From: Anisodus tanguticus
Taxonomy: Eukaryota > Streptophyta > Magnoliopsida > Solanales > Solanaceae
Assembly: GCA_034509755.1 (NCBI GenBank)
Contig: CM067550.1
Location: forward strand, 3,341,001 to 3,405,000
Direction: 5' to 3'
Length of the DNA stretch: 64,000 bases
The position numbers were made by a program, and so were the translations under genes. This document shows, piece after piece, positions 44,127 through 57,500 of this stretch (position 1 is the first letter of the stretch; each line of letters opens with the position of its first letter). Under the pieces are notes generated by a model that made no database searches, was not told the DNA's origin, and was given only the letters and a program-made list of their open reading frames with translations.

Positions 44127-44241
44127 ACGAGGGTCTAGTGGAAACAACCTCCCTACCTTCACAAGGTAGGGGTAAGGTCTGCGTACACTCTACCCTCCCC
44201 AGACCCGCCTAGTGGGATTATATTGGGTATGTTGTTGTTGC
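44127..44241 (+). mobile_element. short TTG-tailed retroposon (SINE/RTE 3' end)
   Basis: It carries the family landmarks CGAGGGTCTAGTGGAAACA, GGTAAGGTCTGCGTACACTC and GGGTATGTTGTTGTTG. No tRNA-like head or A/B box is seen upstream and no target duplication is clear. Confidence 0.7.
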
Positions 44242-45533
44242 TTTACCCTGTTGAAATACCCTATATAAACTCATTAATCAAGTTATTTCGAAAACTTGAG
44301 CAATGATGCTTTGAGTGTCAGATTTTATACTTAACAGGGGAAACTCAATTAGTTATTTGGATGGATCTTTGCTCTTTTATCTTTGTAAATGTTACTATTC
44401 ATGCATTTGCTTTACAGTACTGAATCACCAACAAGTGAACTGATGATTTCAGAATTAATTTGCTATGTTGTTTAGACTCTCTAAATATGTTGTTGCACTC
44501 GTGTTGGATCTTCCAAAAATATAGTACTACATGTTGACATTTTTGAAGAGTATGAGCAGCATAGTTAATTTGTTTGTTGGAACAATCCAACTATTTGAGT
44601 TGAGTGAGACATGTTTGTTTGATGGAAATGTTGAGCATCTCATTATTTAAGTAGCACCGAGTCTAGAAATGTGATGAATATAAACACATCCTAAAGCACA
44701 TCTGTATTAATTTTCTTTACTCAAATTTAAAGCTACTATAAATTAACTTAAAAGAAGACAGACATGTCACATGTGCACTAAACGGAATTTGGAGAAGAGC
44801 AAATTAACTTAAGTTTGTAAAAAATATTTTTGTACAACTATTTGATGGTGTGGCACTGCTGATTGGATAATGACGAGGAAGCTATAATGATGCTGACTTG
44901 ACGATACATCAATGCTGATTAGACGCTGACGTGTCAACTTAATGGACAAATATACTGTTGATTTGAAAGATCATCAATTGACATAGATGGCTAACTTGAT
45001 AATTAGCTATGGAATGTTGGCTTCACAAATAATTAGGTAGAGATTAATGAATTAAAGTCCTTTCATAAAAATATTTAAATGAATTTCTCTATTAAAATAA
45101 TACTAATTGTAAAATGAACTTTAATATTATCTTTTTTGCAATTTGAGACTCAAAAATAGTTTTTGGAAAGGTTTATCAAACACAATCTGTTTATGAAGGA
45201 CAAATATAGGTAACTTGTATTCTATTGGTAAAAGCAAAGCTATACCAAGAACTCAGAGAGCAATTGCAGTATGCTTTAGTACGGACAGGCTAAGTTTTAC
45301 TTCGACATTGTATTTTCATAGTCTTTCACTAGTATCTAATACATACAGAAACTTTTCATGTTATCTGGCATAAAATTATCTGAGTGCTGCAGAATCTGGA
45401 TACATGATAATATACATATCTGTTATAATAGAGCGCACACATATACAGCTGCTAGACCTGATATTACGACCCGTATCGATCAAAAGACCTCTTGTTGAGT
45501 TGTTGTAAACCCCCCCTCAAAGATTTAGAATTG
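44242..45533. other. no gene recognised
   Basis: AT-rich sequence between a short retroposon and the last exon of the minus-strand membrane-protein gene. It presumably includes that gene's 3' untranslated region near 45.4-45.5 kb. Confidence 0.45.
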
Positions 45534-48500
45534 TCAGATGGTGGTTCCATTCTTTTCAAGTTCACGCTGCCTGGCTCTTTCCATCTTTCGCTTACGCCAT
45601 TCCTCCAGAACTGTAAAGTTGCAGTATAAAATGAAGAAACATTTCATTATTGAAGGAACGTGTTTAACAAACAATCTGTACAGATCATTCTTTTAACTAT
45701 GCATTGCATTTGACCTAAAAAGGGGAACTATGCTTTCCGTCATGGAGCTCAATGCATACAATTAACGGAGCAGTACTTCACATGCAAAGTCTATTATGAC
45801 AGCAGAGAAAACGTTGGCAAGAAGTAGATGAGTAAATCTATACTAGATGCATTGCTAGCTCAGAATTCTATTTGCCATTTAAGAACACTAACTTTTTAGG
45901 TCGATTTCATATGGGTCGTGCTTATTTCTCATAATTATTGGTTCTCATCCACACGATGGATGACTCATGCATGCAAGGAGAATATACAGGGTGACTAGTT
46001 GATACCCATTAGTCCTAAGTCTTGATGAAAATTAACAGGAGCTAGCACCAGAGACAGAATGCACTTCAGATTTTTCACTCATTTGCAGCCTATGAACTAT
46101 TATACAGGTTTAACACTGTTACATCAATGCTGCATCTCAGATTATGCAAGTACTAATAAACAGGGTAGCCAAACATACTTTTCTAATTTCTGCATATACA
46201 ATTCATGCTGCACAATCTTGAGCCGAGGGTCTAGCGGAAACAGCTGCTCTACCTATCAAGGTAGAGGTAAGGTCTGCGTACACTCTACCCTCCCTAGACC
46301 CCACGTTGTGGATTTCACTGGGTATGTTGTTGTTGTATAATTCATGCTGCACAATATGGGGGATAACATATATATATTTTACACCTAAGAGAAGGAAAGG
46401 GGAAAATGGGCAAGAGATGTCTTACCGTCTGGAAAAAAAAAAGATAACATAAATGGAATGATGCCGTGATGCAATGAGGGTAGTTTCACTAGGAACAATT
46501 GTTTTCTATTGAAGATATAAATGATTTGTAATGATTTAGAAGAAGTTTGATTTGATGGCTGTAATTTAACCTGGATTAGGAGATGTAAATTTGCCAAAAA
46601 CATCCAAATTACCAAAGCAATAATCTAAGTACTTGTTAAAAATGCCTAGTCAATCTTGAGGGTGTAATCAAACTTCATAATTTTTTTTTGAGAAAATCAA
46701 AAAACAATTCTCTCAATCATTCTTTCCTAATTCTTCCTAGTGTGTCTTTATAGGATACAGGAAAAGACGGTACTAATTCCTATATTTCCTATATCACAAG
46801 TCAGTCCTCCCGTCTACACACGCCACTCTCATACTCCTACTAACACCGATGATAATTCTTCACATGATACACCTTTCTTTTAGTTAAGACCCCTTATATT
46901 TATCAATTGTACCATCAGATCTCAATTTCTTTTTAAATATCCACTTGCTACTTATGGGTTTACAACCTTTAGGCAAAACATACAAGTCTCAAGTGTGATT
47001 CACAACTATAGAGTCTAATTCACTTTTAATAACCTCTTTCCAAAATATTGCATCTATTGATCTCATTGCTTCATCATAAGTCTCAGGGTCTTCTTCCATT
47101 AAGTAGATAGACACTAACTCATTATTTAAAGCATCAATGTCTAAATTCTCAGTCAAGAAGGTAGTGATAAAATCAGGAGTAAAGCTAGTCTCAATTTTAC
47201 GTCTTTTACTCCTTCTAAGTTCATTTTCATGCTCATTAGCAATAACATCAAAAGAAGGTACAACATGAGAATTAATAGACAGAGATGTAGAAGCACTATT
47301 TTGCACATCACTAAGCACATTATTTTTCAAAGTAAAAACATGCTCCAAAAATTCTGCATCTCCAGATTCACAAATAAAATGATCATTCAAAGACATAAAT
47401 CAATACGCAACACTATTTTGAGCATAACCAATAAAGACAATGTCAAAAGTCTAAGAACCTATATTTACCCGTTCAAAATCAGGCTTTTGACTGATGTAAT
47501 GTTCGAACCGTGGCATACGCCTAATCCACAAATCACATTTTGAGCTCTTACCACGGAGCGAAAGCTCTGGGAGTAACTGTCTATTACTACTACATAAGCA
47601 AATATATCCAATTCCCAGATACATTATAATTAATCCATAATCTACCGCTTACATTAACTTCCTACAAATGAAAATTTCAACCAATGGAAGATTAGCTTGC
47701 TACTCCCTCTGCCTCAAAATAGTTCTCGTGTTTTTCATTTACACATCCATTAAGAAAGCATTAATAAGGGTAGTGTTTTGACTATTTTACCCTCTTAAAA
47801 TATTTCACCCTCTGATCTCTCCTCAATAAATATTTATTTTATATTTGCGACAACTACATCAATGATGTACTCCCTCTTATGCTAATCTCAGCCGGTTATA
47901 TACAAAAGGCAACCTAGACAGGTTGTATTAAAAAATGCAATGGAGAAGGAGCTAAAGATTAGAAGCAATTAATTGCACTTGTTATTTGCATTTTTCAAAC
48001 GTGACTAAATGTTTAGGAGCACAAAGCAGAACTAAGTATTTTGGTATGTGAACTCGTAACATCAGCCCATTGATGTAATTAATACAAAGGGTAAAATGTG
48101 GAAAAACTACTTAATTTTATCTTTATTTTATAAGATGACAAGTATATTGAGACAGAAACTTTTATTAAGGACAACAAGTATTTTTAGACGGAGGGAGTAC
48201 TTATCAACATGTAATGTCAATTCTTATAAGAGCATGTCTTAGGAACAAATTGAATATCATGTAAAAGTTTCCAAATATACAATGGGTGTCAATTGCATGG
48301 TACATCTGGACCTTATCTTCCAAGGGGCAGTTGAACTAGCGACTCACTAATGTTGTCAGGTTGAACTAGCGACTCATTAATATTGTCAGGTTGAACAAGC
48401 CAATTAAAGAATTTAATAAGGTAATGGTAATTTTATTGACATCGCTACCAAGAAGGTACAAGATGGAGTAAAAAGGGCAGAATTTACTATTTTAATATTG

Positions 48501-51500
48501 ACTCTACGAGTCTAGAAAACCCAAAAACTTTATCATGTTATCTAGTATGTTTCCCCGGCAGAAAAATTATAGATTTTGTAGACACTTAAACTTAATTGAA
48601 AGAAATATAACCTTTTTTTTTATAATGGTGGTGCCTGAGCTGTCAGCTTGCACGCACTAGGACTATTTCATCGAATACTTGCTACCTTCCATCACCGAGT
48701 AACTCTATCTACTAAGGTAAGGTTTAGGCAGATGGGAGAAGTCACCTAGTGATTTTTTCCTCGGCTGGAATTTGACGTAAGACCTTATGGTTCTTCTCCC
48801 ACTACAGTGACCACTAGGCCACACCCTTAGATGGCTACTTAAGAAATATAACTTGAAAGCATTTGGTCTATTATTTGAGTAAAATCCTTTTGAAATGGAA
48901 CAGAAAGAAAGAGGATCATATAAAATAAAACGGAAAGAATGGTATTTGGCAATTATATACATATGCCAAGCACTTGACAGTCTGAGAAGAAACTTCCCCT
49001 GGCATGGCAACAAAGAAACCAAATGTTTCAATTTGGTAAAATGAGACATAGCTCAACAGTGCAGAGAACAAGAAGGTATGGGGTCAGAAACCTGAAGCTT
49101 CAGAACAACAGCCTGCTCAAGAAATGATTATGGAGATATAATGAGGAAAGACCAGCTCTTTGGAAGGATGTGATCCAACAGAAATATGGCCAGAATGAAC
49201 ATTGGTGCTCTGATGAAACAACAAACACTTATGGAGTTAGTGTTTGGAGAACTATCAGATCCGTATGGACTTCCCTGAAGAGAAACACAAACTTCCAAGT
49301 GGGCAATGGAAGGAAGATATTATTTTGGAGAGAAATGGGATGGGCTAGGATCACTGCAGGAGACTTTTTTGAGAGTATTTTTGCAAATCACTGCAGGAGA
49401 CTTTTCCTAGCCTTTTCTCAATTTGCACCAATCAGGACACCACAATAGAAGAGACCTGGACAGCACAAGGATGGAATTTAATCTTCAGGAGATTGTTGAA
49501 TGACTGGGAAGCAGAAAGGGTTGTTGAGCTACTAGTAAGGATAGGAAATTTCATAGGAACAACCAATGTTCCTGACACCATCAGATGGAAGCACAATGTA
49601 GATGGACTTTTCTCTTCTTTCTTTTTTTTTAAGGTAAGATTTTATTAATAAAGTACCAAGCTGGTAGTCTGGTACAAAAGGAAACAAAATTCATACCAAG
49701 ATCAAACAGACAAGATATCACTCTTTCTCTCCTAACAATTCCAGAAAATCCATGTATTGGTCCATACTAACTAACAGATTCCTATTACACTAGAAAAACG
49801 GATAGATGGACTTTTCTCAGTTAACAGGGTGTACAAGAGGGGCTTATCTGTGATGCCAGGAAGATCTAAAGGCCCCTGGAGAGCTGTATGGAAGAGCATG
49901 GCACCTACAAAGGTGAAATGCTTTTCATGGTTAGTGGTGAAGAAAGCTTGTCTCACTCATGAAGCACTTCAGAAGAGGAAACTCCAGATAGCATCTAGAT
50001 GGTCTTTATGTTTAGAGGCAACTGAAACTAACAGTCACTTATTCCTTCATTGTGAGGTGGCATCTCAAATCTGGGCTCTCTTTATTAGTCTGGCTAGGGA
50101 GGCCTGGACAATGCCAGAGCACACTGCAGATTTACTGAGCTGCTGGATCAGAAGGGGTGGGAGCAAGAGTCAAAAGAGGTGGTGGAAAACTGTACCAGCC
50201 TGTCTATGGTGGAACATTTGGAAGGCCAACTCCATCCAGAAGATCAAATGGAATTGTAATACCTCTCTATGTTTTTGGTGTAAAGAACAATGTATAGATG
50301 ATGAAGTACAAATAGTGGACTTTCTAGGAGATTTGTAGTTAATTTCTCCTTGTAATCTCACTTTTTGGAGGTAGCCGGCATACCCTAAATGCTGAGGAAT
50401 ACATGTTACCAGTTTTAAAAAAAAATTATATACACATGCAAACTCCTTACTCATCAAGCAAATAATCATTTACCATCTTTGTTCTAAGAAAAGGAAAACC
50501 TAAATGATATATCCGCCTCTATGGATGGAAACAGGGAAAAGTGAGATAGGAAGGGCTTGATCGAACTCTTAGATGTGACCCAATAAGGTGGAAGAGCAAT
50601 TCATTATTTCCAATTTGGAGCAAAGGTAGGTGGAATGGTGCAGCACCTGAAGCTTTTCGATCTTGAAGGTTTACTTCTGGTATGCCATTTATTTTTTAGC
50701 AAGGTATCTAGTTATATTCAATTATTCTCTTAAATGTTTTTGTATTCATTTGTTCATGTACAATAATTGATGTTTCTTCCTTCAATTGTTAAGTTAAACA
50801 TCTAAAGAGAAAAACACAGTTATTGGTATGTGAGATACAAACCAAATTTGGAAAATACAATAAACAATTGAAGATGATGAAAAAAGCATATCGTGTACGG
50901 GGCAAAGTTGGGCCAGGTAGAGTGGGGCGTTATCAGGGGAAGCATCCCACCAGGCTCCCCGCCATTTCCATACCTATCCTCCTCTAATGGTGAGGAATAA
51001 ATTTACTCTTTAAACTTGACCTTGTTTGTAAAGATGATACCAGCGGAACTGTTTTTTTCTTTTTCCTTTTACTTCACAAAGATTGATATGAGTCTCAAGA
51101 CAAGTTCTTTCCCCCAACCGCTTTCTCTTCTCGTAGGTAACCACTAACCACTTAAGGAAGCAAAGTCCCATGTAATTAAGCCACTATACTAACTTGTCCA
51201 ATCCGTTCAAGGTACTTCAAGTTAAGAAGGATACTTTGAGCATTTCTTTGAATGAGAAAATTAACAATCAAAGCATGCAAATACTCAACAGCATAGCTCA
51301 TGTTCCAACTGACACTTGGACACCAAGAAACTAATAAAGTATGGGCATTGTTTCCTCCAGTTGATCATGTTAGTATTTACCTTAATTATATTACTACCTT
51401 TCACCTTTGTCTCAAAATAATAGACCTCTTTTTTTCCAAAAAAACAAAAGACAGTTAAATTAGTATAGCTGCCTCCGCTGGGTGCATATCTAACCTACTT

Positions 51501-54500
51501 CACTTTAAGGTCCATTTCCAAAATAAAACCTCCCCTTGAACGAGGTTGATATTTGTATAAATTAATAATTATATCAAGCTTCTTGACATCTTCTCAACTG
51601 AATATTATATTTTTTCACATTTCAAAACCTCAGTTTTAACCCTCTTTTACAACTCGAAATGATCAATTATACTCTAGGGTGTTTGGTAAGCTTATAAGTT
51701 GGTTAGACCACTTTAAGCACTAGCACTTTTCAGCTTATACGCACTTCTAATTTATAGACAAGACATATACTACTTTATCACCAAAGTTACCCTTCGTAAA
51801 AGAAAACCCCTAATTCTCACTCAATTCCATTTCTGTCATTCGCCCTTTCCCATGTAAAACTTACTTGTAAATTATATTTTTTTGTAAATATCTTTAAGGA
51901 CATTTTCAGTAATTTTAATGGACAAAATGCTTATTATCGGTGTCAGAACTTTTAATCCACCACGTAACCGCTTATGTACAAAATCAACTTTAGTGTTTAA
52001 TACTTGTCAGCTCATTTTAATCAACAAAACCAAATGAACTCTAAATCTAATAGCTAGTCAAAGTAGTTTATGGCAGTGTCCGTGTCAACTGGCAAACTTC
52101 AACTATTTCACCGGGTAACTCCGTACACCAACACTTAGGTGGATAGAAAAAAATTATCTAAAGTTTTTGTCCCCGCTCTCCTACGGTTTTTACCCGCTTT
52201 ATTGAGCGGGCTACACGCTTGGGTGCCAAATAAGTTGTACAACTATTATAGGACAAGGGAGTACTTCTCAGCAACTGTGCAAAGAGCTCTTTAGACGTGA
52301 AATCTAAAGAGGAGGGAATCTATCAGGGGAAGAGCACAACTAACTAGAAACAACATCATGCTCTAAACCATTAAAAAGACAACCATGGAGGGAAAAGGGA
52401 ATTCTTATCAACCGGCATGAAAAGAAGTTCAAATACATTCAACAAATCAGTTAAGATGCATTCAAACTGCATATAGTATATTGAAAAAAAAACTAAACAA
52501 AGCAATTGGAGTTCCAACCAGCTTGTTAGAATTCACAATAGAAAGAGAACGGCACGTCCAAAAGTCGCAGAGCTAGATAAACTTAAGACTGCCACAATAT
52601 TTTAATGAAATTAGTCTCAGGGAGATTTAGAATAAATGCCAGAGGTGGCTAGAGAGAGAAGACGACCAATACCAGTAGCCTGATATTAGCAGTCAGCACT
52701 CTAAAAACATGTTATCGAATGCCATTACAATTTTGAGTTCAACAGGAATAATTGACTTGAATGTTTTAATTACCTCAGCAAATGATGTGCCAGAAATGGC
52801 TGTGCTCATTTTCAAAATTGGACAAACTACTATATAAGTTAGTCAATCACAGATGGCCAAGCTTCCCTGTCCAGTCATCTGCTACACCATAATCAATACT
52901 AATCTCCTTTAGAGGGGGAATATTCTCCATCGCAAAGAGCATCAGGTGGGGGAAAGATGCATGGTTGTGATCATAAAGCACAGGCTGTACCATAGCATTG
53001 GGGCTTGAACTGTGACTGATATAACATGCTACATTCCTCATACTAGACACATCCATAGCAAAATCCAGAGGAATGGAGGGGTATGCCAGCCGCACATAGT
53101 TAGGATATATTTGCGACAAATCTCCCCATTCTGCCCATCTGTCAGGAAAGCGACTTGGATAGACTAAACTATCACCATTCATTGTAAAAATTTGGGCTTG
53201 CTCTCGTGTGAGTACAACCCCAGTAAATTCACAGATAAAAGACCCAGCTTGGATCAAGTCCAGTGACCTAACTCCCCAACCAGTCTCTCTAGAACGAAAC
53301 ACCTCGAGTCTGTTCCTCAAACCTTTCTGACTCACTCGATTCCGACAAGTTGGAGGACATTGGCAATGTGGTCCACATTCGAACACTAATGGTTTGCCTC
53401 TCAACAATATACCATTATAATCATAGGCAAATTGGCCACCATTTCTCAGAGCACAAAAACAACTAACCCCACACTCACCAATGCACTCACATCCATTACC
53501 ACTGCCCACACTCTGATAGACATATGGAGGATAAACAATCTTCACCAGATAATCAAAATAAACCGGATCATGATAATAATCAATATCGTTGAAAAGAAAC
53601 ACTGGTACATTTTCTTTTTTCCTTGATACATCAAGACTAACATAACCAGTAGGCCTTGCCACTAAAGGTCTGATCCTAAGATTCTGTGCAAAACGAAGAA
53701 TAGCACTTCCCATTTCTTCCTGATTCTCTATCCTAACAAGCCTGTATTTATACACTCCAAATCCAGACTTTCCAATTTCAAACCAGCATCCGACAATTCT
53801 ATATAATCCATCATACACATAAACTTTACCACTAGCACTTCCACTTCCTTCATATATAAAGCCACGAATTACCCTTACCTCAACTCCATGGTGCATACTC
53901 CTCTCCAACGCCAAATTCCCACATTCCAGTTCCTGATGCGCACACTGCCTTGAATACTTATCCTGTCCACCATGTCCTGTATATATAATCACATCTCCTC
54001 CATCTTGATTATCCTCGTATCCACCTGAAACAATTAAACTCGTAGCAATTGGCTCCCCGTTCAAACTCTGACTCGCAGGTACATAATCGATACCAGCTTG
54101 AGCCTGCCCATATAATCCAACAACACAAAGCTCCATCCTAGAGAAGAACACATCACCAATAAGCACTCCGGGGATCGCCCCCACAATGCACTTATCGCGA
54201 TGCATCCACAACCCATGTTCTCTCAATATTTGACAAGCCTTCATATCACCTCTTCTCCTTCTATGAGGACCCAAATGCTGGCTGTTCTCGAGAATACGCA
54301 GAGAATCACACAGCATTCGGGTTTTCCGAACAGCGTCTCGGTGATAACGTTGAGCTTCAGGCTTAAGATCTGTTACTCTAACCAATTCTGGTGATCTTTG
54401 TGGATATTTGTTTCTAGCAATCACAATTTCTGAAACCTGGGTATCGTTGTTAACAGGAAAAATGGCATGAGAATTGGGGTCTTCCACAACCTCAGCACGA

Positions 54501-57500
54501 GAATCCTGGTGTTCGACAACCTCAATATATCTGAAATGTTGCACTCGATTAAATTCAGAATAAACATTGGTTTCTTCAAACCCATGTGGAGTCTCCGGTA
54601 GAATTGAATCAGAAATGGGTAATTGTGGAGTACGGGTGAAAGTTGAACCAGAACTGGAGTTGAAATTGGGATTAGGGTTGAAAAAATAGGGGGTGCTTTG
54701 AAGATCAGCTTGTGTAGATTCATCAAGGGGTTCAAGTTTTGGTTCATTCTTGGGGATGATTCTTGGAATTGGGGTTGGAGAAGAGGTGAAATTGGTGGAT
54801 TGAGGTTGAAGATTAAGGTCTTGAAACGGGAGAAGAGAACCCATTTTTTTGCAACACTAAAGAAGAAGAAGTTTGTAAATGAAAAGAGGTTTTTGGTTGT
54901 TGAGAGAGGTTTTGTTCAGGGAAATGGAAAGAAGGGAGTGAGAGTGCGAGTAATAAAAGTTGAAGAAGAAGAAGAAGAAGGAAGAAGAAGAATTCAGAGT
55001 AGATTATCAAAAATCTGATCATGCACAATTTTTTTGGGAAGAAACTTGACAGGGACAATTTATTTGTGTTATAAATGAATAAATAAATTTATATTTGTGG
55101 AAAAAAATGTCCTCAACTTCTTTTTCACGGCGGATATATCGACAACCCCTTAAATTTGTGTAAACTTCATTTAAACACTCAGACTATGCATTATTCCGAT
55201 TGAGCACACGGTCGCAAGATAAAATGTTCTAATGAGTCACTTTCGGTTCAAAATTTGAGAGAAAAACCAATAAATATGACTAAGAACTTTAGCAATTAGA
55301 AACAAAGGAGGTGTATTATAATGGAAGTGAAGAAAAAATCTTGAATTTCAAGTTGTTTTGTATTTTAATGGAGGGTTTTAATAGAGGAGGAAGGGATGAT
55401 GTAGCCGTTGGAAAAGGGGAAAAAAATAAAGGAAAATGTAAAAATGGGATTTTTTACCTTTTGAAGCTGATGTGGAAGCTTCTCACGGGCGTGTAGGAGT
55501 TTGGACACACTTGTTGTTCCATGTGTCAAGTCAGGGGTGTATTTAAATTCACTTAGTCAAGGTTAGGGGTGTTTTTAAGTGTGGCAATAGTTCAGGGACT
55601 AAAGTAATAATCCGTGCCAAGTTTAGGGGTGTTTTCACCACTTCAGCCTTCCTCTTTCCATGTTTACTCTCTTTATTTTTGCTGGTATTTTCTGTTCTTC
55701 CTTGCTTTCTTGTCTTCCCGATTTTCTCCTCTTCTTTTCTTATTTCTTCAGTCTCCTCCTTTTCTCCGTTCTTTGTTTTGTTATTACTTCTTTGCATTCT
55801 CGAAGTGTCTACCTTTAATTTTCATTAAGTAATTAAACGTTTACTTATATGGTTTGAAATTAGATTTTAGGATATTAATCGAACTCTAATTTCAGGGATG
55901 GACCAAACAATTGGAAGGTTCCAAATTCAAGGGTATAAACGGAGAGAACTGCATAGAAGTTGCTTGATACTAATCCGTAAGCACCTCATACTGACAGGTA
56001 AGAAATGATATTCAGAAAACTACTAAATTTTTTATGTGTTCTTAAAATTTTCACATCAATGGTCAGCTTGATATTAACAAAGTTTTTGTGTATGGTGAAC
56101 TAGTTGAGGAAGTATATATGCAGCAACAATTAGAGTTTGTTTCTCAGGGCCACGCTTGGTATCCCATCTAAAATAGTCATTATATGGTAAATAATCCTGG
56201 TTGGCATAGTTTGACAGCTCAATTGTGTGGTCCAACTATTGGTCCTACGACATGTGAGGTATCTGGTTAAAACTATTTCTCCAAGAGCTAACGTGCATTG
56301 AATTAAAACAGATAAGTTGTCCTTTATATTGCCTCAATTCATTAACCGAATCTAGAAGGAAGCAAATGAACTACACAGGCAATTAAGGAAGTCAGATGAC
56401 AGTAATAACAATAAATGTGACCCATAAAAGATATATGATTGACTGAAGCTTCTATGACATTTAATTCAGCACATATTTCTCTTTTCCTGATTCTAAGAGT
56501 TGCAGAATACATAGTTGACGGACTCACTATATAGCTAAGTGTTATAGAGGTCTTTTTGTGTCTGGAGATAAGAGAAGAGTGTCCAGAAGGTTGTTGAAAA
56601 TTTACCTTTCACGCTGCCTGAATCAGAATATGATCGATAATTGTTCAGTCTAGATATGAGGTCTACTGCAGCAGTCTGCTTTGCATCCTTCTGTAGGACA
56701 GGATCTGGTTCGACATTCGCTTCTTTCTGGATTTCCTTCACCTATCACGATAGAAGATTTTATATTCTCTAAAATTCACATAAAACAGAAAACAAAACAT
56801 TACTAATACTATTGAAGCAGAAAAGAAAAAAGTGTCCTGTGATGGTACACACTCTTTTAATTAGCTCCACAGGCAACATAGCACGGCGAATCTCTTCTGC
56901 TTCCTTCATATACCTTTCAACTGCAGTTCATCGCGATTCCATATTAGCCATTCTATTACCAGAATTAGATTAGGTGATCTAGTGACAGTTATTTGACTAG
57001 AAAATCTAATATCCTAGAACAACTTCTTAAAAGAAAAACTGGCTATCTACACCTCCAACTTTTTAATTTCGTACACGGGATGGAAACGAGAAAGTCCTCC
57101 ACTTTTTGACCCCACTTGGGAGCAACAGAATTTTTATCCCATTGCTTAGCTCTAGCACCCCGTACACTACATCATGTTCATTCATAAGGCCTCCTACTAT
57201 TCATGTTGCAGGCAACAATTACTATTGCCTTAACAGATTCTGCAAAAAAGCGGATATCTTTTGTTTCCATTGAATCACAAGATGGTGCAAGCACAAAACT
57301 AATGCAACTTTTGACTGGGCTAACCAAGTATTCACCCAATTTTACCTCCAAAAGGACAGATAAAATTAGGATCATTTCCATGGGTAGTTTCAAAGGGAAT
57401 TGCAGAAACTCAAAAAGGGTCATATGGAAACTTAACAAGAAAGCTTATTTTGTTCTATTTAAACAAGAAATCTCACTAAATAGTTTACATTAGAGGGAAT

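Larger units (their letters stand above)
48967..50423 (+). mobile_element. 5'-truncated L1 LINE in the right SUVH arm
   Basis: Flanking AATTATATACAYATGC at 48951-48966 and 50424-50439 (one mismatch) is the target duplication, and the 3' end is an A-run. Coding relics match the C-terminal part of L1 ORF2. They include NTYGVSVWRTIRSVW, RWKHNVDGLFS, then VNRVYKRG and the zinc-binding RT-associated region (SHLFLHCEVASQIWALF). The left arm lacks the element at the matching site (about 41325), so it inserted after the duplication. Confidence 0.82.
47500..55120 (-). repeat. right arm of large inverted duplication
   Basis: This is the reverse-oriented partner of 36138-42675. It is about 1.1 kb longer, mainly because it carries an L1 LINE (48967-50423), while the left arm alone has a ~575-bp insertion (about 40608-41185). 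The inner edge abuts a Copia fragment. The outer edge, AAAATGTCCTCAACTTC, matches the left arm's start. Confidence 0.85.
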
